A stretch of 64,000 nt of DNA from the NCBI GenBank assembly GCA_000174895.1, contig ACOK01000105.1:1-64000 (forward strand), written 5' to 3'. Of this stretch, positions 23,087 through 32,100 are shown piece by piece; the first letter of the stretch is position 1; every line of letters begins with the position of its first letter. Both the position numbers and the translations under genes were made by a program. Under the pieces are notes generated by a model, which was not told the DNA's origin, searched no databases, and saw nothing but the letters and a program-made list of their open reading frames with translations. This DNA is from Ruminococcus flavefaciens FD-1. GTDB taxonomy: Bacteria; Bacillota; Clostridia; Oscillospirales; Ruminococcaceae.

Positions 23087-25804
23087 TCAGCCGACTCCGT
23101 CGAACATATAGATGAACTTTACGCTTCCGTCCATATCGTCGGAGATTCCCGAGTAGCTGTTGTATGACTTTGAAGCGTCACGGAGCGCCTTGAATCTGTC
23201 GATTATATCAGGGAGCTCCTCATTTACTGCGCCTGTCAGCACTGATATTCCCTCGTCATTGAACTTTATCATGCCGCTGTTGAGCTCCTTAGCGCCGCTT
23301 TCAAGCTGTGAAACGCCGTCAACAAGGGCTGTGCTTCCGTCTGCAAGAGTGCCGATACCTGTATTCAGTTCGCCTGCGCCGTCGGAAAGCTTCTTTGCTC
23401 CGCCGCTGAGAGTGAGTACGGAATCATAGAGAGTTTTTGCTCCGCCCGAAAGCTGACTGCCGCCGCTGAGAAGCTGTGAAAGTCCGCCGTCAAGTGCGCC
23501 TGCACCATCTGCAAGCTGACCGATACCGCCTCTGAGAGCGAATGAACCCTCTTTAAGCTGTGCAAGACCACTGTCAAGAGCAGCAGCGCCGTTTGTGACC
23601 TGACCGAATCCGCCGCTGAGGTCAACTGCCCCTGCGGAAAGCTTTTTCAGTCCGTCATTAAGGCTGATATTGCCTGCGGAAAGCTGATCTATGCCTGCGA
23701 TAAGGGAATCAAGTCCGCCTGTGAGAGCAGTGCTTCCGTCTGCAAGAGATGCGATACCTCCGTCAAGTGAAGCCGCACCTGTTGAGAGATCAGCGGCTCC
23801 CTTTGAAAGCTGTGCCGATGAGCCCGAAAGCTGTTCTGCGCCGCCTGCCAGAGCCTTGCCGCCCTCGTCAAGCTGTGCAAGTCCCTGCTGCAATGAAGCT
23901 GAACCTGTCTGAGCGCTGCCGAGACCTTCGCTGAGCTGTCCCAGACCTGCGTCAAGCTGCTGTGAGCCTGCTTTTACTGCCTGAGCGCCTGCGGAAAGCT
24001 GTCCGTTTTCGGCCATAGAAGCCGAAATCTGCTTTTGTCCTTCGATAGTCTGCTGTAAAGTGCCGACAGCAACTGCCAGTTCCTGTGAAGGTGACTGAGC
24101 GTAAAGCGCCTGCAATGCGGCAAGAGCCTGTTCATTTGCGGCTATAGTCGTATCCAGTGAAGCGCCTGCCTGAGCGATGCCCTGTGAAAGCTGATCTGCA
24201 CCTGCTGTCAGCTGTGAAGCACCCTCTGCAAGCTGATCTGCGCCTGTTTTTGCCGAATCTATGCCGACTGCAAGCTGATCTGCTCCGCCTTTGACTGAGC
24301 TTATGCCATCTGATACCTGTTTAGCCGAGCCGCTTAAAACTGCCGCACCTTTGCTGAGTTCGGATGCGCCCTCTGCCAGAGCTGCCGAGCCGTTCTTCAC
24401 CTGTGCGCTGCCGTCCGTCAGCTGTGAAACTCCGCCGCTAAGCTGTGCAGCGCCGTTTTTGAGTTCGGATGCACCGCCCTGTACCTGTGTGAATCCTGCT
24501 GCGAGAGAATCCGAACCTTCCTTTGCGGAGTCGATACCGTCGCCCAGAGCCTTTGCGCCGCCGGAAAGCTGTCCCAGACCTGCGTTAAGCTGAGCAGAGC
24601 CGTCCTTTGCACTTGCTGCACCGTCGCTGAGAGAAGCTGCTCCGTCCTTTGCCTGAGCCGCACCTGAAGCCAGAGCGGATGAACCGTCCTTTGCATCTTT
24701 AATGCCGTCTGCAAGGGTTGCCGCACCGTCAGAGAGAGTCTTAGCGCCGCCGCCAAGCTTTACTGAGCCGTCTGAAAGCTGATCCGCACCGCTCTTTAAT
24801 TCATCCGAGCCGCTGAGAAGCTTGTCGATACCGTCAGTCAATTCGCCCGAACCGCCTGAAAGCTGCTTTATACCATCGTAGAGAGCGGCTGTACCGTCCG
24901 TCAGCTTTTCAGCTCCCTCACTGAGCTGACCAAGCTTATCCTTTAACTCATCGAATGATGTTGTACCGTCAATGTCGAACTGTGAGAAGATGTCGTTTGA
25001 AACCACTGTAACAGATGAAGCCATGTCGAAATCTGTCACATCTGCCTCGACCTGAAAGCTTTCGGGGATCTCAACGTCAAGGCCTTCCACATCTTCAAGT
25101 CCCAGACTGCCGTTAAGACCGGGGAAAGCCATGCCTGCAACGATAAGCTTCTCGCCGTCGGAAATGACCTTGCCGTTAGTCACTTCAACATTAACGAATT
25201 TGTCGGTGCTGAGGACTGCCGCACTTGCCGCCATGAAAGGCACGCATATCTCCTTCTTTTCGCCGCCTGTCTCTGTCACAACACGCTGATTGTTTGTGTA
25301 GTCCCAGCGTATGACAAGATGACCGCTTTTTCCCTTGATATCCTCGGGAGTGACTTTTTTGCCGTCCAGATAATAGCTCATAGTCACGCCAACGGGGAGT
25401 TCTTTGTCTGAAGTTCCCTTGTAGTAGATATCGTTTCCGTCAGCTGACCATTTCAGCTTCTCGCCGTCAGCTGTGAAGTCCTCCCAGCCCTTGACATTTT
25501 CGATGTTGCTGAGAGATGATATATCTGCAAGATCACTGAGTGCGGGAGCATTTTTCAGCCAGTCGCTTACGACCACGTTTTTCACGGATGAGTCGCTGTT
25601 GCAGAGTACATACACAGTCTCATCCTTGAAAGCAGACTTACCGTTTGACTTACGGCTTTCCTCGCTGTCTGCACCTGCTTCTTCTTTATCTGTTTCGACG
25701 ATCTTCTTTTCGCCGCTGTTATTTGCATATGCGATCGAACCTGTAGCGCCTGCTGATAAGAGGACAGCAAGTGCACCTGCGATGACTTTATTATATGTTT
25801 TCAT
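23087..25804 (-). CDS. Exported LxxG heptad-repeat protein
   Basis: The 905-residue product has an N-terminal signal sequence (KVIAGALAVLLSAGATGSIAYA). A folded domain of about 240 residues follows (with WLKNAPALSDLADISS, VTMSYYLDGKKVTPEDIKGKSGHLVIRWDY, and a VEIPESFQVEADVTDFDMASSVTVVSN end). Residues about 275-850 are tens of heptads of the type xLxxGxx (DGIKQLSGGSGELTDGIDKL...), as in YhgE/Pip-like and MMPL-associated proteins. These are expected to form a long rod. No C-terminal transmembrane helix is seen. It follows the MMPL gene by 59 bases and is probably co-transcribed, so it may act as its periplasmic-like partner; that is inference. Codon-level repetition makes the gene prone to recombination. 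Confidence 0.8.
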   Translation of the reverse strand: MKTYNKVIAGALAVLLSAGATGSIAYANNSGEKKIVETDKEEAGADSEESRKSNGKSAFKDETVYVLCNSDSSVKNVVVSDWLKNAPALSDLADISSLSNIENVKGWEDFTADGEKLKWSADGNDIYYKGTSDKELPVGVTMSYYLDGKKVTPEDIKGKSGHLVIRWDYTNNQRVVTETGGEKKEICVPFMAASAAVLSTDKFVNVEVTNGKVISDGEKLIVAGMAFPGLNGSLGLEDVEGLDVEIPESFQVEADVTDFDMASSVTVVSNDIFSQFDIDGTTSFDELKDKLGQLSEGAEKLTDGTAALYDGIKQLSGGSGELTDGIDKLLSGSDELKSGADQLSDGSVKLGGGAKTLSDGAATLADGIKDAKDGSSALASGAAQAKDGAASLSDGAASAKDGSAQLNAGLGQLSGGAKALGDGIDSAKEGSDSLAAGFTQVQGGASELKNGAAQLSGGVSQLTDGSAQVKNGSAALAEGASELSKGAAVLSGSAKQVSDGISSVKGGADQLAVGIDSAKTGADQLAEGASQLTAGADQLSQGIAQAGASLDTTIAANEQALAALQALYAQSPSQELAVAVGTLQQTIEGQKQISASMAENGQLSAGAQAVKAGSQQLDAGLGQLSEGLGSAQTGSASLQQGLAQLDEGGKALAGGAEQLSGSSAQLSKGAADLSTGAASLDGGIASLADGSTALTGGLDSLIAGIDQLSAGNISLNDGLKKLSAGAVDLSGGFGQVTNGAAALDSGLAQLKEGSFALRGGIGQLADGAGALDGGLSQLLSGGSQLSGGAKTLYDSVLTLSGGAKKLSDGAGELNTGIGTLADGSTALVDGVSQLESGAKELNSGMIKFNDEGISVLTGAVNEELPDIIDRFKALRDASKSYNSYSGISDDMDGSVKFIYMFDGVG

Positions 25805-25863
25805 AATGATACTTCCTTTCTATCAATCAGAAACGGTTCGTTTTTTCATCGTGCAAGCCGGTG

Positions 25864-27969
25864 TTAATGTAGAAATCCAAGTCTGAGTTTGTGCTTCTTT
25901 TCGGTGTCCTGACCAAAGCCTGCACTTGTTTTGCAGATGACCTTGTCAAGGAGCATGAACATTGACGGAAGCACTGTCACAACTATTCCCATGGAAATAA
26001 GCGCACCTCTTGCCAGAAGCATACAAAGCTCCGAGATAAGTCCGATATCGGAATAGAGAGCAACTCCCACTGTTGCCGCAAAGAAGCCCAGAGCCGATGT
26101 GATTACCGACTTTATGGATGTGCTCAGCGCTATGCCTATGGATTCCTTTTTGTCCTTGCCGCTGCTGCGCTCTGTGCGGTAACGTGTCGTCATGAGTATC
26201 GCATAGTCAACTGTTGCGCCAAGCTGTATCGTGCCTATTACTATAGGAGCGATGAATGAGAGCTTTGTGCCTGTGAAGCAGGATATTCCAAGGTTTATCA
26301 TTATAGCAAGCTCTATGACCGAGACAAGTATTATCGGAAGTGATACCGACTTGAATGTGAAGGCTATGATAAGGAATATTGCGGCTATTGAAAGGAAGTT
26401 GACTACCTTGAAATCTTTGTCCGTTATCTCGATAAGGTCCTTTGTTGCAGGAGCTTCGCCTATGAGCATTGCGTCATCGTCATACTTTTCAGCGATGTCA
26501 TTCAGTTCTGCCACCTGTTCGTTTACCTCGTCGGAAGCAACTTCGTATTCAGAGCCTATGAGCATTATCTGCCACTCATCGCTCTTTAGGACTTCCCTGA
26601 CGGAATCGGGGATGACCTCTTCGGGGATAGCCGAACCAACCAGCGAATTGAAGCCCAATGCGAATTTGACTCCGTCCACTTTTTCCATTTCGCTTGTCAG
26701 CTTGTGTGCCTCCTTAGCGCTCAGGTCTGAATCTATCATAAGGATGTGAGTGCTGTTCATGTTGTATTCTTCTGAAAGCTTTGTATTTGCCACAACGCTG
26801 TCGAGGTCTTTCGGGAGTGTGCTGTCCAGCTTGTAGTAAACGCCGTAGTTGCTGTTGCCGTATGCGGCAGGAATGAGAAGAACTATCGCTCCTATGAGGA
26901 ACATCCATGAATGTTTCACTATAAATGAGGAAACTCTGCCAAACTGCGGCATAAGGTCCTTGTGTGAGGCCTTTGCTATTGCCTTGTCGAATACAAGAAT
27001 CAGCGCAGGAAGGATCGTTACGCAGGAGATAACTCCGCATACAACGCCCTTTGCCATTACGATTCCCAGGTCAAGACCCAGAGTGAATGTCATGAAGCAC
27101 ATTGCAAGGAAGCCTGCAACTGTTGTGAATGAACTTCCCACAACAGATGTTATAGTGCCGGCGATTGCATGAGCCATAGCCTTATTCTTGTCATCTGGAT
27201 AATGTGTGAGCTGTTCCTTGTAGCTGTGCCAGAGGAATATGGAGTAATCCATGGTAACTCCAAGCTGAAGCACAAGCGCCAGTGCCTGGGTTATGAAGGA
27301 TATCTCGCCGAGAAATATATTTGTTCCAAGGTTCCAGACAATGGCGAAACCTATGCTCAGCATGAAGAATACAGGGATGAGGAAAGAATCCATAGCAAAG
27401 AGAAGCACGATGCTTGTAAGTACTACAGCGATAGCGGCATATATGAGAGTTTCGCTCTGTGTCAGCTTTTTCATATCAAGAGTAATGGCCGACATACCGC
27501 TTATGAAGCACTGCTTTGAGGTGACCGCCCTCATCTCCTCAACGGCGTCCAGTGTGCCGTCTGCGGAAGTGGTATCATCGAAGAATACTGCCATCATGGT
27601 AGTATCGTCTTTGTTGAAGAAGTCGTAGACTTTCTGTGGAAGAATCTCCTTTGGTATGGTGCAGTCGGTGAGCGACTGATAGCAGACAACGTTTGAAACG
27701 TGGTCGATATCTGCTATTTTGTCAGCAGTTGCAGCGACTTCCTTATCGCTCATGCCCTCCACCATAACAAGGGAGAAGCCTCCCTGACCGAAGTCATCCT
27801 TGAGTATATCCTGACCCACCATAGTGTTTATATCCTTTGGCAGATAGGAGAGGATATCGTAATTTACACGTGTGTTGAGAAATCCGACAGCAGACGGTAT
27901 CAGCAGAAGTACACCTATAATAAGTATGAGAACTCTGTGCCGTGCTATCCATTCACCTAATTTCAGCAT
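25864..27969 (-). CDS. MMPL-family RND transporter
   Basis: The 701-residue protein has two repeats of one transmembrane helix, an extracytoplasmic domain and about five further helices. The first half starts at residue 12 (HRVLILIIGVLLLIPSAVGFL) and contains LQLGVTMDYSIFLWHSYKE. The second half starts near residue 355 and contains IQLGATVDYAILMTTRYR. These GxTxDYxI helix-4 motifs hold the proton-relay Asp of MMPL/RND proteins. The family exports lipids or small hydrophobic compounds. It is the first gene of a pair with the heptad-repeat protein and is controlled by the divergent TetR regulator through operators at 28002-28094. Confidence 0.9.
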   Translation of the reverse strand: MLKLGEWIARHRVLILIIGVLLLIPSAVGFLNTRVNYDILSYLPKDINTMVGQDILKDDFGQGGFSLVMVEGMSDKEVAATADKIADIDHVSNVVCYQSLTDCTIPKEILPQKVYDFFNKDDTTMMAVFFDDTTSADGTLDAVEEMRAVTSKQCFISGMSAITLDMKKLTQSETLIYAAIAVVLTSIVLLFAMDSFLIPVFFMLSIGFAIVWNLGTNIFLGEISFITQALALVLQLGVTMDYSIFLWHSYKEQLTHYPDDKNKAMAHAIAGTITSVVGSSFTTVAGFLAMCFMTFTLGLDLGIVMAKGVVCGVISCVTILPALILVFDKAIAKASHKDLMPQFGRVSSFIVKHSWMFLIGAIVLLIPAAYGNSNYGVYYKLDSTLPKDLDSVVANTKLSEEYNMNSTHILMIDSDLSAKEAHKLTSEMEKVDGVKFALGFNSLVGSAIPEEVIPDSVREVLKSDEWQIMLIGSEYEVASDEVNEQVAELNDIAEKYDDDAMLIGEAPATKDLIEITDKDFKVVNFLSIAAIFLIIAFTFKSVSLPIILVSVIELAIMINLGISCFTGTKLSFIAPIVIGTIQLGATVDYAILMTTRYRTERSSGKDKKESIGIALSTSIKSVITSALGFFAATVGVALYSDIGLISELCMLLARGALISMGIVVTVLPSMFMLLDKVICKTSAGFGQDTEKKHKLRLGFLH

Positions 27970-28001
27970 GGTATCATCCTTTCGTATATAATACAGTATA
28001 A

Positions 28002-28016
28002 ATGACCGGTGTTCAT
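28002..28016. promoter_or_regulatory. TetR operator 1 (imperfect)
   Basis: ATGACCGGTGTTCAT has outer ATGA/TCAT half-sites in the same spacing as two better copies upstream. It lies between the -10 of the MMPL promoter and the start codon. Confidence 0.55.
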
Positions 28017-28032
28017 TTTTGTTTACAATCTC

Positions 28033-28061
28033 AGTATATTACAAAAATGACCGTTAGTCAA
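28033..28061 (-). promoter_or_regulatory. Promoter of the MMPL operon, overlapped by an operator
   Basis: On the minus strand TTGACT, 17 bases, TATACT. The -35 box is itself part of operator 2. Confidence 0.75.
28047..28061. promoter_or_regulatory. TetR operator 2
   Basis: ATGACCGTTAGTCAA has TGAC/GTCA arms separated by five bases. It covers the -35 box and part of the spacer of the MMPL promoter, so a bound repressor would block it. Confidence 0.7.
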
Positions 28062-28079
28062 CTCCGAAGCGTTCAAAAA

Positions 28080-28094
28080 ATGACGATTAGTCAT
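28080..28094. promoter_or_regulatory. TetR operator 3 (perfect palindrome)
   Basis: ATGACGATTAGTCAT has perfect ATGAC/GTCAT arms around a 5-base centre. It lies 33 bases (about three helical turns) from operator 2. Confidence 0.7.
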
Positions 28095-28158
28095 AAATTT
28101 CGTAGACCTGCACAATTTTCAGATAGCCGAATCAATATCATTGGTCATTTTTTAATGC

Positions 28159-28187
28159 TTGACACATGACGTTTTCTGAGTTATAAT
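28159..28187 (+). promoter_or_regulatory. Consensus sigma-A promoter of the tetR gene
   Basis: TTGACA, 17 bases, TATAAT on the plus strand. An ATG at 28186 overlaps the -10 region and therefore cannot be the tetR start. Confidence 0.8.
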
Positions 28188-28266
28188 GAGAAAAAGAACT
28201 CTTTATCATCATTTGCCCGCCAGAACAAAAAAGTCATTTTTGGCTTTCCGAAATAAGGAGAATAAA

Positions 28267-28872
28267 ATGGGAAAAGTTGACGTAAATAAAAAGCTCAAAG
28301 AGAATAACCTGCTGAAAACCGCTTTCGATTTTTTCACAACAAAGGGATTCAGTAAAACATCTATCACTGATATCGTTAATCAGGCAGGTGTTGCCAAGGG
28401 CACTTTTTACCTGTATTTCAAGGATAAGTACGATATCCGCAACAGGCTGATATCCCATAAATCCAGCCAGCTTTTCAGAAACGCCGTGGACGCACTCGGA
28501 AATAATACGGATGAACTCAGCTTCGAGGATAAGATAGTCAAGATCGTGGATAATATCATAAATCAGCTCAATGCCAACCAGTCGCTGCTCACATTTATTT
28601 CCAAGAATCTCAGCTGGGGAATATTCAAAACCGCCCTTACATCCCCCACATCCAACGAGGACGTGAACTTCTCAGATGTGTATTACAGTATGCTTTCGGA
28701 AGCACCATATCAGTTCAAGGACCCCGAAATAATGCTTTTCATGATAATCGAGCTTGTGTCATCCACCTGCTATTCGGCAATTCTTTACGAGGATCCATGT
28801 CCTATCAGCGAGCTGAAACCTCACCTCTATGACTCAATCAGACTTATCATCAACCGACATAAGGCTGTGTAA
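28267..28872 (+). CDS. TetR/AcrR-family regulator of the divergent MMPL operon
   Basis: The 201-residue protein has an N-terminal TetR DNA-binding domain (LKTAFDFFTTKGFSKTSITDIVNQAGVAKGTFYLYFKDKYDIR, about residues 15-58) and a helical ligand-binding part. The start is set at the ATG preceded by AAGGAG; a frame extension to 28186 overlaps the promoter. The divergent MMPL gene and three matching operators indicate that it represses the transporter. The inducer is unknown. It is one of only a few plus-strand genes left of the origin. Confidence 0.9.
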   Translation: MGKVDVNKKLKENNLLKTAFDFFTTKGFSKTSITDIVNQAGVAKGTFYLYFKDKYDIRNRLISHKSSQLFRNAVDALGNNTDELSFEDKIVKIVDNIINQLNANQSLLTFISKNLSWGIFKTALTSPTSNEDVNFSDVYYSMLSEAPYQFKDPEIMLFMIIELVSSTCYSAILYEDPCPISELKPHLYDSIRLIINRHKAV

Positions 28873-28899
28873 AAAAGGCGCACATATGTGCGCTTTTTT
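28872..28899 (+). terminator. Terminator of the tetR gene
   Basis: A run of A, the 16-base palindrome GCGCACATATGTGCGC and a run of six T lie immediately after the stop codon. Confidence 0.85.
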
Positions 28900-28900
28900 G

Positions 28901-28973
28901 TGTAGGGGCCGCCTTTGGCGGTCCTCAATATAACACGAAGAAAAGAAAAGGACCGCCAAAGGCGGCCCCTACA
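28901..28973. repeat. Intact REPIN: two 25-nt REPs in inverted orientation
   Basis: The arms at 28901-28925 (starting TGTAGGGGCCGCCTTTGG) and 28949-28973 are perfect reverse complements, separated by a 23-nt A-rich spacer. Each arm folds on its own (CCGCC/GGCGG, loop TTT) and carries GTAG on its outer side, the signature tetranucleotide of REP elements recognised by RAYT proteins in enterobacteria. It lies directly after the tetR terminator. Confidence 0.88.
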
Positions 28974-28994
28974 ATATTATTACCTGTTCACCGT

Positions 28995-29058
28995 GGGAAG
29001 CCGAAGGCTGCCCCTACAATATTTATACATATTCGGGCGGATGATATCCGCCCCTGCA
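28995..29058. repeat. Two single REP-like hairpins
   Basis: A hairpin with AGCC/GGCT stem at 28995-29013 is followed by CTACA. A second (GGGCGGAT/ATCCGCCC) at 29035-29053 is followed by CTGCA. Both match the stem-then-TACA layout of the REP family. Confidence 0.7.
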
Positions 29059-29086
29059 AAAATAAAGGCGCACCATATGGTGCGCC
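29056..29086 (-). terminator. Terminator of carB
   Basis: A perfect 20-base palindrome (GGCGCACCATATGGTGCGCC, 29067-29086) is followed by TTTATTTTTG on the minus strand, about 35 bases after the carB stop. Confidence 0.8.
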
Positions 29087-29120
29087 ATTGCTGTTTCACT
29101 ATTAACTATTCGCAGAAAAC

Positions 29121-32100
29121 TCACTTGATGTCAGCGTGATGTGCCTGGAGTGACTTTACGCCGAGGTGAGTATTGTTCTTGATAGCCTTGATACCCTCTG
29201 CGCTTGCCTTTGCAGCAGCCATTGTTGTCATGTAAGGTACTCTGTGCTTGATAGCTGCCTTACGGATATAGCTGTCGTCGTGGGCACTGGTCTTGCCGGC
29301 AGGAGTATTGATTATCATCTGGATATTGCCGTTTGCGATCTCGTCAGCGATATTCGGACGTCCCTCGTAGATCTTGAAGATCTTCTCGGCAGGGATGCCT
29401 GCTTCCTTGATCATCTCGTAGCTCTTGCCTGTAGCGATGATCTTGAAGCCGATCTCGTTGAATGCCTTAGCGATATCGATAAGCTCAGGCTTGTCTCTGT
29501 CGCATACGCTGAGGAGTACAGTTCCTTCCAGCGGGAGCTTGTTCTTTGTAGCTTCCTGAGCCTTGAAGTAAGCCTCGCCGAAGCTTGGTGAGATACCGAG
29601 AACTTCGCCTGTTGAACGCATCTCAGGTCCGAGAACAGGGTCAACCTCAGGGAACATATTGAACGGGAATACAGCTTCCTTTACACCGTAGTGGTTGATC
29701 TGCTTGTCCTTTAACTCAGGAACAGGTGAAGGTCTGCCTGTAAGTGAAGATGTGATTATATCTGTAGCGATCCTTACCATGTTGATATCGCATACCTTTG
29801 ATACCAGCGGAACTGTTCTTGAAGCACGTGGATTAGCCTCAAGCACGTATACTGTATCGCCTTCGATAGCGTACTGCATATTCATAAGGCCGCATACGTT
29901 CATCTCAACAGCTATCTTCTTTGTGTACTCCTTGATAGTTGCAACCTGCTTGTCTGTCAGGTTCTTGGCAGGGAGGATACAAGCTGAGTCGCCTGAGTGT
30001 ACGCCTGCAAGCTCGATATGCTCCATAACGCATGGAACAAAGCAGTTTGTACCGTCGGAAATAGCGTCAGCCTCGCACTCTGTAGCGTGGTTGAGGAAAC
30101 GGTCGATGAGGATAGGTCTGTCAGGTGTTACGCCTACGGCAGCGTTCATGTAAACTCTCATCATCTCGTCATCGTGAACGATCTCCATTCCACGTCCGCC
30201 GAGAACGTATGAAGGACGAACCATTACAGGATAGCCGATCTTGTTTGCGATAGCGATAGCCTCGTCAGCGTTTACAGCCATACCTGCCTCAGGCATAGGA
30301 ATGCCAAGCTTATCCATCATTGCACGGAAGTGGTCTCTGTCCTCAGCAAGGTCGATAGTCTCGGGAGTTGTACCGAGGATGTTTACGCCGTACTTCTTCA
30401 GGTCGTTAGCAAGGTTCAGAGGAGTCTGACCGCCGAACTGAGCGATAACTCCCACAGGCTTCTCCTTCTCATGGATGGAGAGAACGTCCTCAAGAGTAAG
30501 AGGCTCGAAGTAAAGCTTATCTGATGTATCATAGTCTGTAGAAACAGTCTCAGGGTTGCAGTTAACGATGATGGACTCGAATCCCAGCTTCTTGAGAGCA
30601 AGTGCAGCGTGAACGCAGCAGTAGTCGAATTCGATACCCTGACCGATTCTGTTAGGACCGCCGCCGAGGATCATGATCTTTGGCTTTTCTGTGCTTACAG
30701 GGCTCTTATCCTCGTCGAGGTGATATGTTGAGTAGTAGTAAGCTGCATTCTTTGTGCCGCTTACGTGAACGCCTTCCCATGCTTCCTTGATGCCGAAGCC
30801 GATACGTGCGTTTCTGATCTCTTCCTCGGTAACTTCAAGGAGAGAGCTGAGGTAACGGTCTGAGAAGCCGTCAAGCTTAGCCTGCTTCAGTACATTCTCA
30901 GCAGGAACGCTGCCCTTCATTGTAAGGAGCTGCTCTTCCTCGTCAACCAGTTCCTTCATCTGCTCGATGAAGTACTTCTTTATCTTTGTAAGATCGTGGA
31001 GCTCATCAACTGTAGCGCCCTTGCGGAGAGCCTCATACATAACGAACTGTCTCTCGCTTGTAGGGTAGCGGAGCTCGTTCATGAGCTCATCCTTAGTCAT
31101 ACTATTGAAATTCTTTGCAAAGCCGAGACCGTAGCGATCCTTTTCAAGGCTGCGGATAGCCTTCTGGAAAGCTTCCTTGTAAGTCTTGCCGATGCTCATT
31201 ACTTCGCCGACAGCTTTCATCTGAGTGCCCAGCTTGTCCTCAGCGCCCTTGAACTTCTCGAAAGCCCAGCGAGCGAACTTGATTACTATATAATCACCGT
31301 CGGGAACGTACTTGTCAAGAGTGCCGTACTTTCCGCATGGGATGTCCTTCAGTGTAAGACCGCAGGCCAGCATTGCTGATACAAGAGCGATAGGGAAGCC
31401 TGTTGCCTTTGAAGCAAGTGCAGAAGAACGTGAAGTTCTTGGGTTGATCTCGATTACAACGATACGTCCTGTCTCGGGATCACGGGCAAACTGACAGTTA
31501 CATCCGCCTATTACCTCGATAGACTCGATGATCTTGTAGGACATTTCCTGTAATTCCTTCTGAACGTCCTCAGGGATAGTCAGCATAGGAGCTGAGCAGA
31601 ATGAATCACCTGTATGAACACCGATAGGATCTATATTCTCTATAAAGCAAACTGTGATCTTGTTGTTTTCAGCATCACGTACAACTTCGAGTTCAAGCTC
31701 TTCCCAGCCGAAGATACATTCCTCAACGAGGACCTGTCCAACGAGAGAAGCCTGAAGACCTCTTGCACATACGACCTTGAGCTCATCGACGTTGTATACC
31801 ATACCGCCGCCTGCGCCGCCCATGGTATAAGCAGGACGAAGAACAACAGGATAGCGGAGCTTTTCAGCTATCTTAACGGCTTCATCAACAGTGTAAGCGA
31901 CCTCACTCTTTGGCATACCGATACCAAGCTCGCTCATAGCGTTCTTGAATTCGATACGGTCCTCACCACGCTCGATAGCGTCAACCTGAACACCGATGAC
32001 CTGTACATTGTACTTCTTCAGAACACCTGCCTGATCAAGCTCAGAGCAGAGGTTAAGGCCTGACTGACCGCCAAGGTTAGGCAGGAGAGCGTCTGGACGC

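Noticed and set aside
23160..24593. Several plus-strand frames inside the heptad-repeat gene
   Set aside because: They are reverse frames of the repetitive gene (Pro/Ser/Ala-rich) and carry no own features.
28186..28266. Longer N-terminus for the TetR protein
   Set aside because: The ATG at 28186 lies in the -10 region of a consensus promoter; the ATG at 28267 has AAGGAG.
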